Below are positions 49,091 through 57,564 of a stretch of DNA of 64,000 nt, piece by piece. Origin of the DNA: Nocardia yamanashiensis NBRC 100130 (GTDB lineage Bacteria; Actinomycetota; Actinomycetes; Mycobacteriales; Mycobacteriaceae). Below the pieces are notes generated by a model. The model worked only from the letters and a program-made list of their open reading frames with translations, had not been told where the DNA came from and did no database searches. Numbering within the stretch: the stretch's first letter is position 1; each line of letters begins with the position of its first letter. A program made the translations under genes and the position numbers. The DNA lies in contig NZ_BDCD01000036.1 in assembly GCF_001613325.1 (NCBI RefSeq), positions 1 through 64,000 of the forward strand, read 5' to 3'.

Positions 49091-49415
49091 CGCGGGCTCC
49101 GCACGAGAGCGCTGGCCGTTCGAGATCGAAATACGTTGAGCGGAATACACATTGGGGGTCTCCTAGGACGCGAGGCGCATCGGACGCCGGGATGTGAGAG
49201 AGAGCCGGCCCATTCCCACTCGGTGACCGCCACCCCCAGCGGCCGTCGGCGCATCCCGACCGGAACCCACACTCAGTGAACACGCGTAAATCGAAGGCTG
49301 TCAAGGCTTTTCGGCACCAGCCGGTCAGGGTGCGGCAGGCGGGGCGATGCCGTCGCGGCCGCCGAAACATTGCATGTAATATTGCGAAAACCGCCCCACA
49401 GGAGGACCCATCGAC
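49091..49415. promoter_or_regulatory. Divergent gap between molybdenum hydroxylase and gntR genes
   Basis: 325 bases without a convincing gene. A minus-strand -35-like TTGACA lies near 49300 without a clear -10 partner. The right end holds the CATG-centred palindrome at 49369-49380 and the AGGAGG ribosome-binding site of gntR. A 60-base GC-rich middle part shows nothing recognisable. Confidence 0.4.
49369..49380. promoter_or_regulatory. Candidate GntR operator (site 1), upstream of gntR
   Basis: ATTGCATGTAAT, a 12-bp palindrome with one mismatched pair, 35 bases before the gntR start. An identical 12-mer occurs at 51351-51362 and a relative at 51470-51481, both in the amidohydrolase promoter gap. 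This is good evidence for a common regulator, most simply the GntR protein acting on its own gene as well. Confidence 0.6.
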
Positions 49416-50210
49416 ATGCCCGAGTCGCCAGCTCCGGAGAACGCCTCCGCCGCCGCGCTGCTCACCGACCGCACCTACGAGGCCCTCAAGCTGGCGATAT
49501 TCCGCAACCAACTCACCCCCGGCACCGCCCTGAGCGTGCCCGAACTGGCCCGCCAGCTCAATGTGAGCCGGACGCCCGTGCGCGAGGCGGTGCAGCGGTT
49601 GATCTACGAGGGCCTGGCCAAACACGTATCGCATCGCGGGGCCCAGGTGAGCAAGGTCGATATCGCCGACCTGCGGGAGCTGTACGTGGTGCGCGAGCAA
49701 TTGGAAGGGCTCGCCGCTCGGCTGGCGACCGAGCGCCTGGACGCGGCGGGGCTGCGCACATTGCGGGAGATCATCGCCGAGCACGAGGGCGTGCTGACCG
49801 ATTCCGCGAACGAGGCGGCGCATATCAACCTGGATATCCGCTTCCACCGGACCGTGCGCGAGATCGCCGGAAATCCGCATCTCACCGCGACTTTGGAACC
49901 GCTCGCCGGGCGCTCGCATCTGGCGCTCCACTCGCTCTGGCGCGGCGCGGAGGCCCCGCGCTTCGCACTCGACGAACACACCGGCATCGTCGACGCGATG
50001 GCCACCGGCGATCCGGAACTCGCCGAACAGGCGGCGCGGCAGCATATTTCGCGGTTGCGGGTCCGGCTTTCCCAGGCCACCGAGCGCGAGGAGCCCGCTG
50101 CGGGCGAACCGGGCCGGCGCAAGTTCTCCCTGGTCGTCGGCGACGACGCACCGGCGGAACCCCGAGGGCGCAAGCCGCGTCGTGCTCGCGCCCTCGGGAC
50201 CGCCCGCTGA
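49416..50210 (+). CDS. GntR-family (FCD) transcriptional regulator
   Basis: A 264-residue GntR protein of the FadR/FCD subfamily. The winged helix is at residues 18-80 (TYEALKLAIFRNQLTPGTAL, VPELARQLNVSRTPVREAVQ). The FCD domain at 85-215 includes NLDIRFHRTVREIAGNPHL and LDEHTGIVDAMATGD, with the metal-ligand histidines of this group. A basic Arg/Pro tail of 40 residues follows. ATG 49416 has AGGAGG ten bases upstream. It converges with the amidohydrolase gene with only three bases between stops. It probably controls the amidohydrolase and the deaminase-permease-UbiD-Xdh operon through the CATG-centred sites. Confidence 0.93.
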   Translation: MPESPAPENASAAALLTDRTYEALKLAIFRNQLTPGTALSVPELARQLNVSRTPVREAVQRLIYEGLAKHVSHRGAQVSKVDIADLRELYVVREQLEGLAARLATERLDAAGLRTLREIIAEHEGVLTDSANEAAHINLDIRFHRTVREIAGNPHLTATLEPLAGRSHLALHSLWRGAEAPRFALDEHTGIVDAMATGDPELAEQAARQHISRLRVRLSQATEREEPAAGEPGRRKFSLVVGDDAPAEPRGRKPRRARALGTAR

Positions 50211-50213
50211 CGG

Positions 50214-51203
50214 CTACTTGCCCGCCGACGCCTCCTCCGCCCAGGCGGACGGGGTGTAGTCGCCGTAGTGGTCGGCATGGGAATTGGTGGCCGACGCCTG
50301 CGGGATGTCACCGCGCAGGTACGCCTCCGCCTGGGCCTGATCCTTCGGCGGCGGGGTCGGCGCCAGCCCGAGCAGTTTCGCCATATTGTTGCCTAGGTAG
50401 CCCTCGAGGTCGTCCTCGGACAGGTTCAGTCCCTGCGGCGGCTCGTGGCACAGCACTTCGAGTTCACGCGCCCACATCCCGGGTTCGTTGGGCGGTGAGT
50501 CCGTGCCGAACACCATCTTGCTCTTCTTCATCTCCTTCGCGAATTCCACGATTCGTGACTGCAGCAGCCAGCCGGATTCGCCGATGACGTTCTGGGAGTC
50601 CTGGATCATCCAGAACGCCTCGAAGCAGTAGACGCCGCCGGTTTGAATGCCGAAGTGGCCCAGGATGAAGTTGACGCCCGGGAATTCCCGGATGATCGGA
50701 TAGAACTGGGTCGGAATGGAATACGGGCCGTCGCCGGTGTGGATCAGCACGGTCACTCCGAGCTCGTCACAGACGCGCAGGGCCGGGCGCAGCCAGTCGA
50801 GGGCCCGGTCCGGGCGGTAGGAGTGCATATTGGCGTGCAGCTTCATCATCTTGTAGCCGTGTTCCTTGACATGGAACGCCAGTTCGGCGGCCCCGTTCTC
50901 GGGTCCGAATCGAGGGTTGTAGATGAAGTTTCCGATGAAGCGGTCCGGATAGTTCTGCACCAGCGAGGTGATATAGGCCTGATAGTCGCGAATGCCCTCG
51001 CGGCCACTGCGATTACCTTCCCGCCAGGCCGTATTGCCCGGTGGCGGCATGATGCAGCTGACGTCGACCCGGCGTGGTTTGCCGTTGATCCAGAACGGCC
51101 CGTCCATCATTTTCAGGACGCGTTCCCCGGTGAACGGTTCACCGGTATGCCGCCAGGCCTCGTCCACCAGGTTGGTGGGGTGCACATGCGTATCGATGAT
51201 CAC
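50214..51203 (-). CDS. Amidohydrolase-related metal-dependent hydrolase/decarboxylase (PF04909)
   Basis: A 329-residue TIM-barrel protein. It has DTHVHP at residues 4-9 (H-x-H metal site), MMKLHANMHSYRPDRALDWL, TVLIHTGDGPYSI, FILGHFGIQTGG and VFGTDSPPNEPG with the catalytic aspartate. The family contains zinc-dependent decarboxylases (5-carboxyvanillate, gamma-resorcylate, isoorotate) and hydrolases, and sequence alone does not choose between them. The C-terminal 50 residues are an extra hydrophilic tail. It is divergent from the deaminase operon, and both flank the CATG palindrome at 51351, so they are probably co-induced. Confidence 0.85.
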   Translation of the reverse strand: MIIDTHVHPTNLVDEAWRHTGEPFTGERVLKMMDGPFWINGKPRRVDVSCIMPPPGNTAWREGNRSGREGIRDYQAYITSLVQNYPDRFIGNFIYNPRFGPENGAAELAFHVKEHGYKMMKLHANMHSYRPDRALDWLRPALRVCDELGVTVLIHTGDGPYSIPTQFYPIIREFPGVNFILGHFGIQTGGVYCFEAFWMIQDSQNVIGESGWLLQSRIVEFAKEMKKSKMVFGTDSPPNEPGMWARELEVLCHEPPQGLNLSEDDLEGYLGNNMAKLLGLAPTPPPKDQAQAEAYLRGDIPQASATNSHADHYGDYTPSAWAEEASAGK

Positions 51204-51350
51204 TGCGATTCTCCTTGATCAGGTCGGGAGGACTTCCCCGGCCGCGAATCACCGCACCTACGGGCCGCCGAAATGCGTTCGGCGGCAAGCCGGCCCGACC
51301 GCCGGCTCGATGGCACCGAGTTCAGCACAACCCGATCGGCCTGTCAACGG

Positions 51351-51362
51351 ATTGCATGTAAT
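51351..51362. promoter_or_regulatory. Candidate GntR operator (site 2), amidohydrolase promoter gap
   Basis: ATTGCATGTAAT, identical to the site upstream of gntR at 49369-49380, and 148 bases upstream of the leftward amidohydrolase start. Its placement suits control of that gene; the site at 51470 suits the rightward operon. Confidence 0.55.
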
Positions 51363-51446
51363 TCCTCGATCAGTGCCGTGCACATTTATGCAGGTCAAAG
51401 CCAGTGCTCGCGGCGCATCCCGGACCGGACCCTCGAATATTCGGCG

Positions 51447-51481
51447 TTGACAAAGGGTTTCCGCTGGCGTTTACATGTATG
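51447..51481 (+). promoter_or_regulatory. Promoter with overlapping CATG palindrome for the deaminase operon
   Basis: TTGACA at 51447-51452 is a perfect -35. About 18 bases later TTACAT (51471-51476) can serve as -10, and it lies inside TTTACATGTATG (51470-51481), a relative of the two ATTGCATGTAAT sites with a perfect TACATGTA core. A repressor there would cover the -10. The transcript would start near 51483, giving a leader of about 155 bases. Confidence 0.5.
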
Positions 51482-51638
51482 AACCGCCACGGTTCCTCGG
51501 AACCGGGCGCGACGCCGGTGACCTCCCACCCAGGGTTAAACCGTTCGGCGAACAGGACTCTCGTCCTGACTGGAAGTTGACCTTCCACTCGCCTACGGAT
51601 TGAGGCGGCGCGGGCCGCCTGGGAAGGCTCGGGCGGCC
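51481..51638 (+). promoter_or_regulatory. Hairpin-rich 5' leader of the deaminase-permease-UbiD operon
   Basis: Five or more hairpins fit in 140 bases. GAACCG/CGGTTC (51481-51495) competes with CGGTTC/GAACCG (51490-51505), so the two are mutually exclusive. CAGGAC-TCTC-GTCCTG (51553-51568) and TGGAAG-N5-CTTCCA (51571-51587) are each perfect 6-bp stems. AGGCGGC-GCGG-GCCGCCT (51603-51620) is a 7-bp stem ending 18 bases before the start codon. It does not match any riboswitch consensus that I can recall. A ligand-responsive or protein-responsive leader controlling a nucleobase-type permease operon is plausible. Confidence 0.5.
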
Positions 51639-53057
51639 ATGAATGCGACAGCCTCTGCACACTGCGATCTGCTGCTCACCGGTGGCACCGTCGTCACCGT
51701 CGACGACGCCGGCACCGTGTACGACCCGGGAATCGTGGCCGTCACCGGATCACGCATCGTCGCCGTCGGACCGGAAAGCGCACTCTCCCAATGGCATTCG
51801 GAGACCGTTCTGGACTGCCGCGGCCGAGTGGTGCTGCCGGGCCTGATCGACGGGCACAACCACCTGTACCAGGCACTGGCGCGCGGACTCGGCGAAGGCA
51901 TGTCGATCGTCCCGTGGCTGTGCGAGTTCATGTGGCCCTACTCCATCGCCATGACCACCGAGGATGCCATCGCGGCGGCCCGCCTCGGCGCCGCCGAAGC
52001 GCTCCGGGCCGGCACCACCACGGTGGTCGACAACCATTACGCCCCAAGCGATCTGGCGACCACGCTCGCGGTCGCGGACGTCATCGAGGAGTCCGGGCTG
52101 CGGGGCGTGGTCGCGCGCGGCATGCTCGGCGAGCGCACCGCCCTGGCAGCGCGACGCGGCCAGCCCACCGGACTGTTCCGCTACAGCGCCGCGGACGAAC
52201 TGGCGATCACCCGCGAGGCGATGCAGCATCGCCCGCGCGGATCGAAGGTCGAGGTGTGGCCGGCGCCGCTGAACCTCACCTACGTCGACCAGGACCTGGT
52301 CCGCGGATGTGTCGAGCTCGCAAGGGAATTCGGCACCCGCTGGCACACCCATTGCTGCGAGAGCAGCAATGACCCGGTCAGCTATCACGAGACCTACGGT
52401 GTCCGCCCGGTGCAGTGGCTGGCCAAGGCGGGTCTGCTGGACGAACGCGCGACGCTCGCCCACGCCATCTGGCTCGACGACCACGAGATCGAGCAGGTCG
52501 CCATGGCGGGCGCAGGCATCTCGCACAATCCCGCCTCGAACGCCTACCTGGCCTCCGGCACCGCCCGGTTGCGCGATCTGCGCGATCACGGTGTCGTCGT
52601 GGCCATCGGCAGTGACGGGCCCAGCTGCGGTCATCGCCAGGATCTGTTCGAGGCGATGAAACTGTCGGTCTTCGCGCAGCGGCTGTCCACCCTGGACCCG
52701 ACGGTGTGGAGTGCCGAGGACGCCCTGCAACTGGCCACCCGGGAGGGCGCCGAGTACGCCGGAATCGACGCGGGCATCCTCGCACCCGGACGGCTGGCCG
52801 ACATCATCGTCGTCGACTTCGGGCGGGCGCACCTGCGGCCACTGCACCGCGCGGTGAGTTCGCTGGTCTATGCGGCCCGGGGCTCGGACGTCGAAACCAC
52901 CATCGTCGGCGGGGAAATCGTCTACCAGCACGGCCGGTGCCTGCGCATCGACGAGGACGCCGCGCTCGCACACGCCCAATCCCGGGCCGAACGACTGATC
53001 TCCCGCGCGGGCATGCAAGCCCTGTGCGTGCCCTGGTCGTTCGGCTCACCCGCCTAG
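51639..53057 (+). CDS. Amidohydrolase-family deaminase (guanine/8-oxoguanine/triazine-type)
   Basis: A 472-residue cytosolic deaminase of the ATZ/TRZ-guanine deaminase group. Metal ligands are DGHNHLYQA (H-x-H), TRWHTHCCES, the later TLAHAIWLDDHEIEQ and GSDGPSCGHRQD. The C-terminus has ILAPGRLADIIVVDF, the usual beta-sandwich return. It would remove an amino group from an aminated N-heterocycle (guanine, 8-oxoguanine, pterin or triazine-like). ATG 51639 has a GGAAGG stretch 12 bases upstream. It opens the rightward operon behind a structured leader and a GntR-type site, followed by a nucleobase permease. Confidence 0.87.
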   Translation: MNATASAHCDLLLTGGTVVTVDDAGTVYDPGIVAVTGSRIVAVGPESALSQWHSETVLDCRGRVVLPGLIDGHNHLYQALARGLGEGMSIVPWLCEFMWPYSIAMTTEDAIAAARLGAAEALRAGTTTVVDNHYAPSDLATTLAVADVIEESGLRGVVARGMLGERTALAARRGQPTGLFRYSAADELAITREAMQHRPRGSKVEVWPAPLNLTYVDQDLVRGCVELAREFGTRWHTHCCESSNDPVSYHETYGVRPVQWLAKAGLLDERATLAHAIWLDDHEIEQVAMAGAGISHNPASNAYLASGTARLRDLRDHGVVVAIGSDGPSCGHRQDLFEAMKLSVFAQRLSTLDPTVWSAEDALQLATREGAEYAGIDAGILAPGRLADIIVVDFGRAHLRPLHRAVSSLVYAARGSDVETTIVGGEIVYQHGRCLRIDEDAALAHAQSRAERLISRAGMQALCVPWSFGSPA

Positions 53058-53116
53058 ATCTCCAGCCGGTCCCCATCGGCCCGTCCCCATCGCATCACCC
53101 GGCCGAGGAAGCAGTC

Positions 53117-54508
53117 ATGAATATCTTCACCCGAACACGAAGCCGCGCAGCGCAACCGCGGCATCCGGTCGACACCGTCCCGCCCCTGCGTCATCTCGTT
53201 CCGCTCGGCCTGCAGCACGTCATCGTCGCCTACTCCGGCATGGTCACCGTGCCGCTGGTCATCGGCCTGGGCGTCGGCCTGTCCCCCGCGCAGGTCACCA
53301 CCCTGGTCACCGCGAACGTGTTCATCAGCGGTGTGGCCACGCTGATCCAGACCCTCGGCCTGTTCAATATCGGCGTCAAGCTGCCGATCGTGATGGGCTC
53401 CACCTTCACCGGCATCACTCCGGCCATCATCGTGGGCACCGATTCCGGCCTGCCGGCGGTATTCGGCGCGACCATTCTGGTCGGCCTCATCACCTGGGTG
53501 ATCGCGCCCTGGTTCGCCCAGCTGTCGCGGTACTTCCCGCCGATCGTCACCGGCACGACCATCGCGATCATCGGCTTCTCGCTGCTGCCGAAAACCGCGA
53601 CGCTGATCAGCGGCCCGGCCGGCGCCGCCGATCACGGTGCGCCGAAACGCCTGCTGCTCGCGCTCGGCACCATCGTGCTGGTAGTCGTCCTCGAACGGGT
53701 CATGCGCCCCGCGATCGGCCGATTCGCCATCCTGATCGCGCTGATCGCCGGGACCCTGGCGGCGTGGCCGCTGGGCCTGACCGATTTCTCGGCCACCCGG
53801 GACGCACCCATTTTCGGTGTGGTGCAAACGTTCTCGTTCGGCGCTCCCACCTTCGTGCTCGCCGCCGTCCTGCCGATGCTGGTGGTGCAGGTCGTCAATA
53901 TGGTGGAGTCGACCGGCGACACCCTGGCCACCGGCCGGATCGTCGGCCGGGACCTCGGCCCGCGCGATATCGCCCGGGCCCTGCGCGCCGACGGCCTGGG
54001 CACGGCGCTGGCCGGAGTGTTCAGCTCCTTCACCTTCGTCACCTTCGGCGGCAATGTCGGATTGGTCAGCATGACCCGGGTGATGAGCCGGTACGTCGTG
54101 GCCGCCGCGGGCGCGATCCTGGTGCTCATCGGCCTGATGCCCAAGATCGGTGCGGTGGTGGCCTCGCTGCCGGGTCCGGTGCTCGGCGGCATCGGGGTGG
54201 TCATGTTCGGCACGGTGGGCGCGATCGGCATCAAGTTCATGCTGGAGGCGGATTTCGAGCAGCCGCGCAATCACCTCATCGTCGCCATCTCCTTCGGGTT
54301 CGGGCTCATGCCGGTGGGATCCTCCGGCTTCTACGCCAATCTGCCCGGTCCGCTGCAGACCGTACTGTCCAGCGGCATCGCGGCGGGCGGTATCGCGGCT
54401 TTCCTGCTGAACCTCCTGCTCAACGGCGTCACCGGCGCAGACCGGGCCGCCGCGCAGACCGCGCCCGACGCCACCGGCGATTCGGCCCAACCGCGTTCCG
54501 CGAGTTGA
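53117..54508 (+). CDS. NCS2-family nucleobase:cation symporter (xanthine/uracil permease)
   Basis: A 463-residue multi-pass transporter of the nucleobase-ascorbate (NCS2/NAT) family. LVPLGLQHVIVAYSGMVTVP and QVVNMVESTGDTLATGR match the substrate-binding segments, and VGSSGFYANLPGPLQTVLSS is the later family block. ATG 53117 has GAGGAAG six bases upstream. These proteins import xanthine, urate, uracil or related heterocycles with protons or sodium. Its place between deaminase and UbiX/UbiD genes shows that the operon handles an imported compound. Confidence 0.93.
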   Translation: MNIFTRTRSRAAQPRHPVDTVPPLRHLVPLGLQHVIVAYSGMVTVPLVIGLGVGLSPAQVTTLVTANVFISGVATLIQTLGLFNIGVKLPIVMGSTFTGITPAIIVGTDSGLPAVFGATILVGLITWVIAPWFAQLSRYFPPIVTGTTIAIIGFSLLPKTATLISGPAGAADHGAPKRLLLALGTIVLVVVLERVMRPAIGRFAILIALIAGTLAAWPLGLTDFSATRDAPIFGVVQTFSFGAPTFVLAAVLPMLVVQVVNMVESTGDTLATGRIVGRDLGPRDIARALRADGLGTALAGVFSSFTFVTFGGNVGLVSMTRVMSRYVVAAAGAILVLIGLMPKIGAVVASLPGPVLGGIGVVMFGTVGAIGIKFMLEADFEQPRNHLIVAISFGFGLMPVGSSGFYANLPGPLQTVLSSGIAAGGIAAFLLNLLLNGVTGADRAAAQTAPDATGDSAQPRSAS

Positions 54509-54518
54509 GGACCCGGCC

Positions 54519-55151
54519 ATGTCATTCGATCACGGCAACGGCAAGCCCGAGCGGCCGCGACTGATCGTCGGCGTCACGGGAGCCAGCGGCGCACAGCTGG
54601 CGATCCATCTGCTCACCGCACTGCGCGAATCGCGAACGGTGGAAACACATCTGGTGATCTCGAAGGCGGCGCATCGCACCCTCGAACTCGAAACCGGCTT
54701 GCATTCGGCGGATCTCACCGCGCTGGCTGATGTGCACCATCAACGCGGCGATATCGCCGCGAACATCGCCTCCGGCTCCTACCTCACCCTGGGCATGGTC
54801 GTGGTGCCCTGTTCGATGAAAACCCTGGCCGGGATTGCGCACGGCTACTCCGACGATCTGCTCACCCGAGCCGCCGACGTCTGTTTGAAGGAACGCCGCC
54901 GGCTGGTGCTGGTCCCTCGGGAAACGCCGCTGAGCCTGGTGCATCTGCGGAATCTGACCGCGGTGGCCGAGGCCGGGGCCGTCGTCCTGCCTCCGGTGCC
55001 CGCGTTCTATCAGCGACCGCGGTCCATCGATGACCTGCTCGCCCACTGGAGCGGAAAGATACTCGACCAGTTCGGCATTCAGCACCGGCTGTTTCCGCGC
55101 TGGACGGGTCCGGATCCCGCCCACTCGTTCGCCGAAGGATCGGTCCGATGA
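54519..55151 (+). CDS. ubiX: Flavin prenyltransferase (UbiX family)
   Basis: A 210-residue UbiX-type enzyme that attaches dimethylallyl to FMN, making the prenylated FMN needed by UbiD decarboxylases. RLIVGVTGASGAQLAIHLL is the FMN-phosphate loop (residues 14-32), SYLTLGMVVVPCSMKTLAGI the conserved central strand and turn, and RLVLVPRETPLSLVHLRNLT the C-terminal block with the prenyl-phosphate-binding arginine. It overlaps the UbiD gene by four bases (ATGA), so cofactor maker and enzyme are produced together. About 15 residues at the N-terminus are an extension. Confidence 0.93.
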   Translation: MSFDHGNGKPERPRLIVGVTGASGAQLAIHLLTALRESRTVETHLVISKAAHRTLELETGLHSADLTALADVHHQRGDIAANIASGSYLTLGMVVVPCSMKTLAGIAHGYSDDLLTRAADVCLKERRRLVLVPRETPLSLVHLRNLTAVAEAGAVVLPPVPAFYQRPRSIDDLLAHWSGKILDQFGIQHRLFPRWTGPDPAHSFAEGSVR

Positions 55152-56548
55152 CCTACCCCGAACTGTCCCGCCGCCAGGACCCGCACAGCTTCCTCGAGCA
55201 TTACCTGGCCGCTCACCCCGAGGACGCGCTGACCGTCGAAGACGGCGTACCGGCCGATCAGGGCGTGACCGGACTGATCTACGAGCTGGCCGCGCGCGGG
55301 CGGGACGAATTGTTGTACTGCCGCAAGGTGGATGGCGTGACCGTGCCGGTGGTGAGCAATATGTTCGCCTCCCGGCGCCGGATCGCGCGCATGCTCAATA
55401 CTCGGCCGGAGCGGTTGCACGAGGTGTTCGCCGCCCGGGCGGCGCGGCCGCTGGCACCGCGGTTCGTCGATTCCGGGCCGATACTCGAAGAGCTTCGCAC
55501 GGACGCCGATGTCGACCTGAGCGAGCTGCCGATGCTGCGGCATTTCGCCTCCGATCGCGCGCCGTACATCACCAGCGGCATCATCGTGGCCGAGGATCCG
55601 CGCACCGGCGTCGGGAATCTGAGCTATCACCGCGCAATGGCGCATTCCCCCAACGAATTGGCGACCAGTCTGCATTCGCGCGGCGACCTGTGGCGCATCC
55701 TGCAGCAGTACGCCGAACTCGGACGGCCGATGCCGGTGGCCATGGTGATCGGCGGCCATCCGCTGTTCATGCTCGCCGCCTCCGCACGGGTCGGGTACGA
55801 GGTCGACGAACGCGCGATCGCCGGAGGTCTGTTCGGTGAATCGCTCGAGGTCGTGCGCACGCCGAAACACGGTATCGCGGTACCGGCCTGGTCGGATTTC
55901 GTACTGGAAGGATCGATCGACCCCGCGGCGCACGCGGACGAAGGACCGTTCGGCGAATTCTCCGGATATTCGTCCAACCGATCCACCAACAACTTGCTGA
56001 CGGTCACCGCGATCATGCGCCGGCGCCGGCCGATCCTGTTCGACGTCGAGGGCGGAAATACGGCCGAGCACCTGAATCTCGCTCGTATTCCGCGCGAATC
56101 GGAAATGGCGGAGAAGCTCAAGACCCGATTCCCGGATGTGACCGCCGTGCACTATCCGACGTCGGGCACTCATTTCCACTGCTATGTCGCCTTGCGCCAG
56201 CGCCGGCCCGGACAGGCCCGCCAGGTCATGCTGGGCCTGCTCGGCTGGGATCCCTATGTCAAAACGGTGATCGCCGTCGACAGCGATATCGATCTCACCG
56301 ACGACTCGGCGGTGCTGTGGGCCTTGGCCACTCATTTCCAGCCGCATCGCGACATCCTGACCGTCGACGGGCTGCCCGGCTCGCCGCTCGATCCGTCCTC
56401 CACCGACGACGGGACGACCTCGCGGATGGGGCTCGACGCGACCCGCGGGCCGCGATTCGAAGGCCGGCGCATCGAGGTCTCGCCAGCCGTTCTCGACCAT
56501 GCCCGAACGATTCTCACCACCCTCACGTCCCCAGGAGGAAACCTATGA
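55148..56548 (+). CDS. ubiD: UbiD-family prenylated-FMN-dependent (de)carboxylase
   Basis: A 466-residue UbiD-family enzyme. The active-site E-R-E set is recognisable: arginine in NLSYHRAMAHS, and glutamates in DEGPFGEFSGYSSN. SGTHFHCYVALRQRRPGQAR is the conserved C-terminal metal/subunit region. UbiD enzymes decarboxylate aromatic, heteroaromatic or alpha,beta-unsaturated acids. The operon context (nucleobase permease, deaminase, molybdenum hydroxylase) suggests a heteroaromatic carboxylate rather than the quinone precursor, so the symbol denotes only the family. The stop overlaps the G3E GTPase start. Confidence 0.92.
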   Translation: MTYPELSRRQDPHSFLEHYLAAHPEDALTVEDGVPADQGVTGLIYELAARGRDELLYCRKVDGVTVPVVSNMFASRRRIARMLNTRPERLHEVFAARAARPLAPRFVDSGPILEELRTDADVDLSELPMLRHFASDRAPYITSGIIVAEDPRTGVGNLSYHRAMAHSPNELATSLHSRGDLWRILQQYAELGRPMPVAMVIGGHPLFMLAASARVGYEVDERAIAGGLFGESLEVVRTPKHGIAVPAWSDFVLEGSIDPAAHADEGPFGEFSGYSSNRSTNNLLTVTAIMRRRRPILFDVEGGNTAEHLNLARIPRESEMAEKLKTRFPDVTAVHYPTSGTHFHCYVALRQRRPGQARQVMLGLLGWDPYVKTVIAVDSDIDLTDDSAVLWALATHFQPHRDILTVDGLPGSPLDPSSTDDGTTSRMGLDATRGPRFEGRRIEVSPAVLDHARTILTTLTSPGGNL

Positions 56549-57528
56549 ACAGCGGCGACAAGATCCCGGTGACCGTGCTGACCGGATTTCTCGGATCGGG
56601 GAAGACCACGCTGGTCAACCACATTCTGACGGCGAATCACGGCCACCGCATCGCGGTCATCGAGAACGAATTCGGCGAGATTCCCATCGACAACGATCTC
56701 GTGGTGAACGCCGACGAGAAGATCATCGAGATGAGCAACGGCTGCTGCCTGTGCTGCACCGCGCGCACCGATCTCATCGAGATCCTGCGGTCGCTGCTGG
56801 ACCGCAGCGATCGGTTCGACCGGATTCTCATCGAGACCAGCGGGCTGGCCGATCCGAATCCGGTGGCGCAGACCTTCTTCGTCGACGCGGAGATCGAGAA
56901 GCATTTCACCCTGGACGCCATCGTCACGCTGGTCGACGCCAAACATGTGCGCGCCCATCTGGCGGAGGGCGGTCACGACGGCGTCGGCTCGCATGTGGTC
57001 GATCAGATCGCCTTCGCCGACCGCATCGTGATCAACAAGATCGATCTGGTCGATCCGGACGTGGTGCGGCAGGTGCGGGACGCCGTGCGCGGGATCAATG
57101 CGACGGCGGAGATCATCACCTCCCGCTACGCCGCCATCGACGTCTCCGATGTGCTGGGCATCGGCGCCTTCGATATGGACCGCACGCTGTCCAGCGATCC
57201 GCACTGGCTCGACGAGAGCCACCAGCACGACCCCCATCTGACCTCGGTCGGGATCGAACTGGAGGGGCTGCTCGATCAGCGCGCGCTCGAATCCTGGCTG
57301 ACCGCGCACCTTTTCGAACGCGGCGAGGACGTGTATCGGATCAAGGGGCTGCTCGCGGTGGCGGACGATCCGCGCCGGTTCATCCTGCAGGGCGTGCACG
57401 GTCTGTTCGATATCCGGCCGTCGGCTCCGTGGCAGAGCGAGGAGCGCATCGGCAAGATCGTGTTCATCGGCCGCGACCTCGACCGCGCCGAACTCACCCG
57501 CGGCCTGCGGTCCTGCCTCGTCTCGTAA
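56545..57528 (+). CDS. CobW/G3E-family GTPase (metallochaperone)
   Basis: A 327-residue G3E P-loop GTPase. It shows the Walker A GFLGSGKTTLVN, the metal-binding CxCC motif in SNGCCLCCTARTD, the switch region ILIETSGLADPNPV, and the base-recognition NKIDLVD. The C-terminal CobW_C domain (LTSVGIELEGLLD ... GVHGLFDIRPSAPW) is present, and a His-rich stretch (DESHQHDPHL) precedes it. Such proteins insert metal into partner enzymes. Here the partners are a metal-dependent deaminase, UbiD (a divalent metal and K+ enzyme) or the molybdenum hydroxylase. Start ATG 56545 overlaps the UbiD stop and has AGGAGGAAAC just upstream. Confidence 0.92.
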   Translation: MNSGDKIPVTVLTGFLGSGKTTLVNHILTANHGHRIAVIENEFGEIPIDNDLVVNADEKIIEMSNGCCLCCTARTDLIEILRSLLDRSDRFDRILIETSGLADPNPVAQTFFVDAEIEKHFTLDAIVTLVDAKHVRAHLAEGGHDGVGSHVVDQIAFADRIVINKIDLVDPDVVRQVRDAVRGINATAEIITSRYAAIDVSDVLGIGAFDMDRTLSSDPHWLDESHQHDPHLTSVGIELEGLLDQRALESWLTAHLFERGEDVYRIKGLLAVADDPRRFILQGVHGLFDIRPSAPWQSEERIGKIVFIGRDLDRAELTRGLRSCLVS

Positions 57529-57564
57529 CGACCGTCCTTCTCCGAAACCAGGAGCGTTTCCGAT

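Noticed and set aside
46763..49279. An 838-codon frame on the plus strand
   Set aside because: Antisense to the molybdenum hydroxylase large subunit; His/Arg/Gly-rich and without family features.
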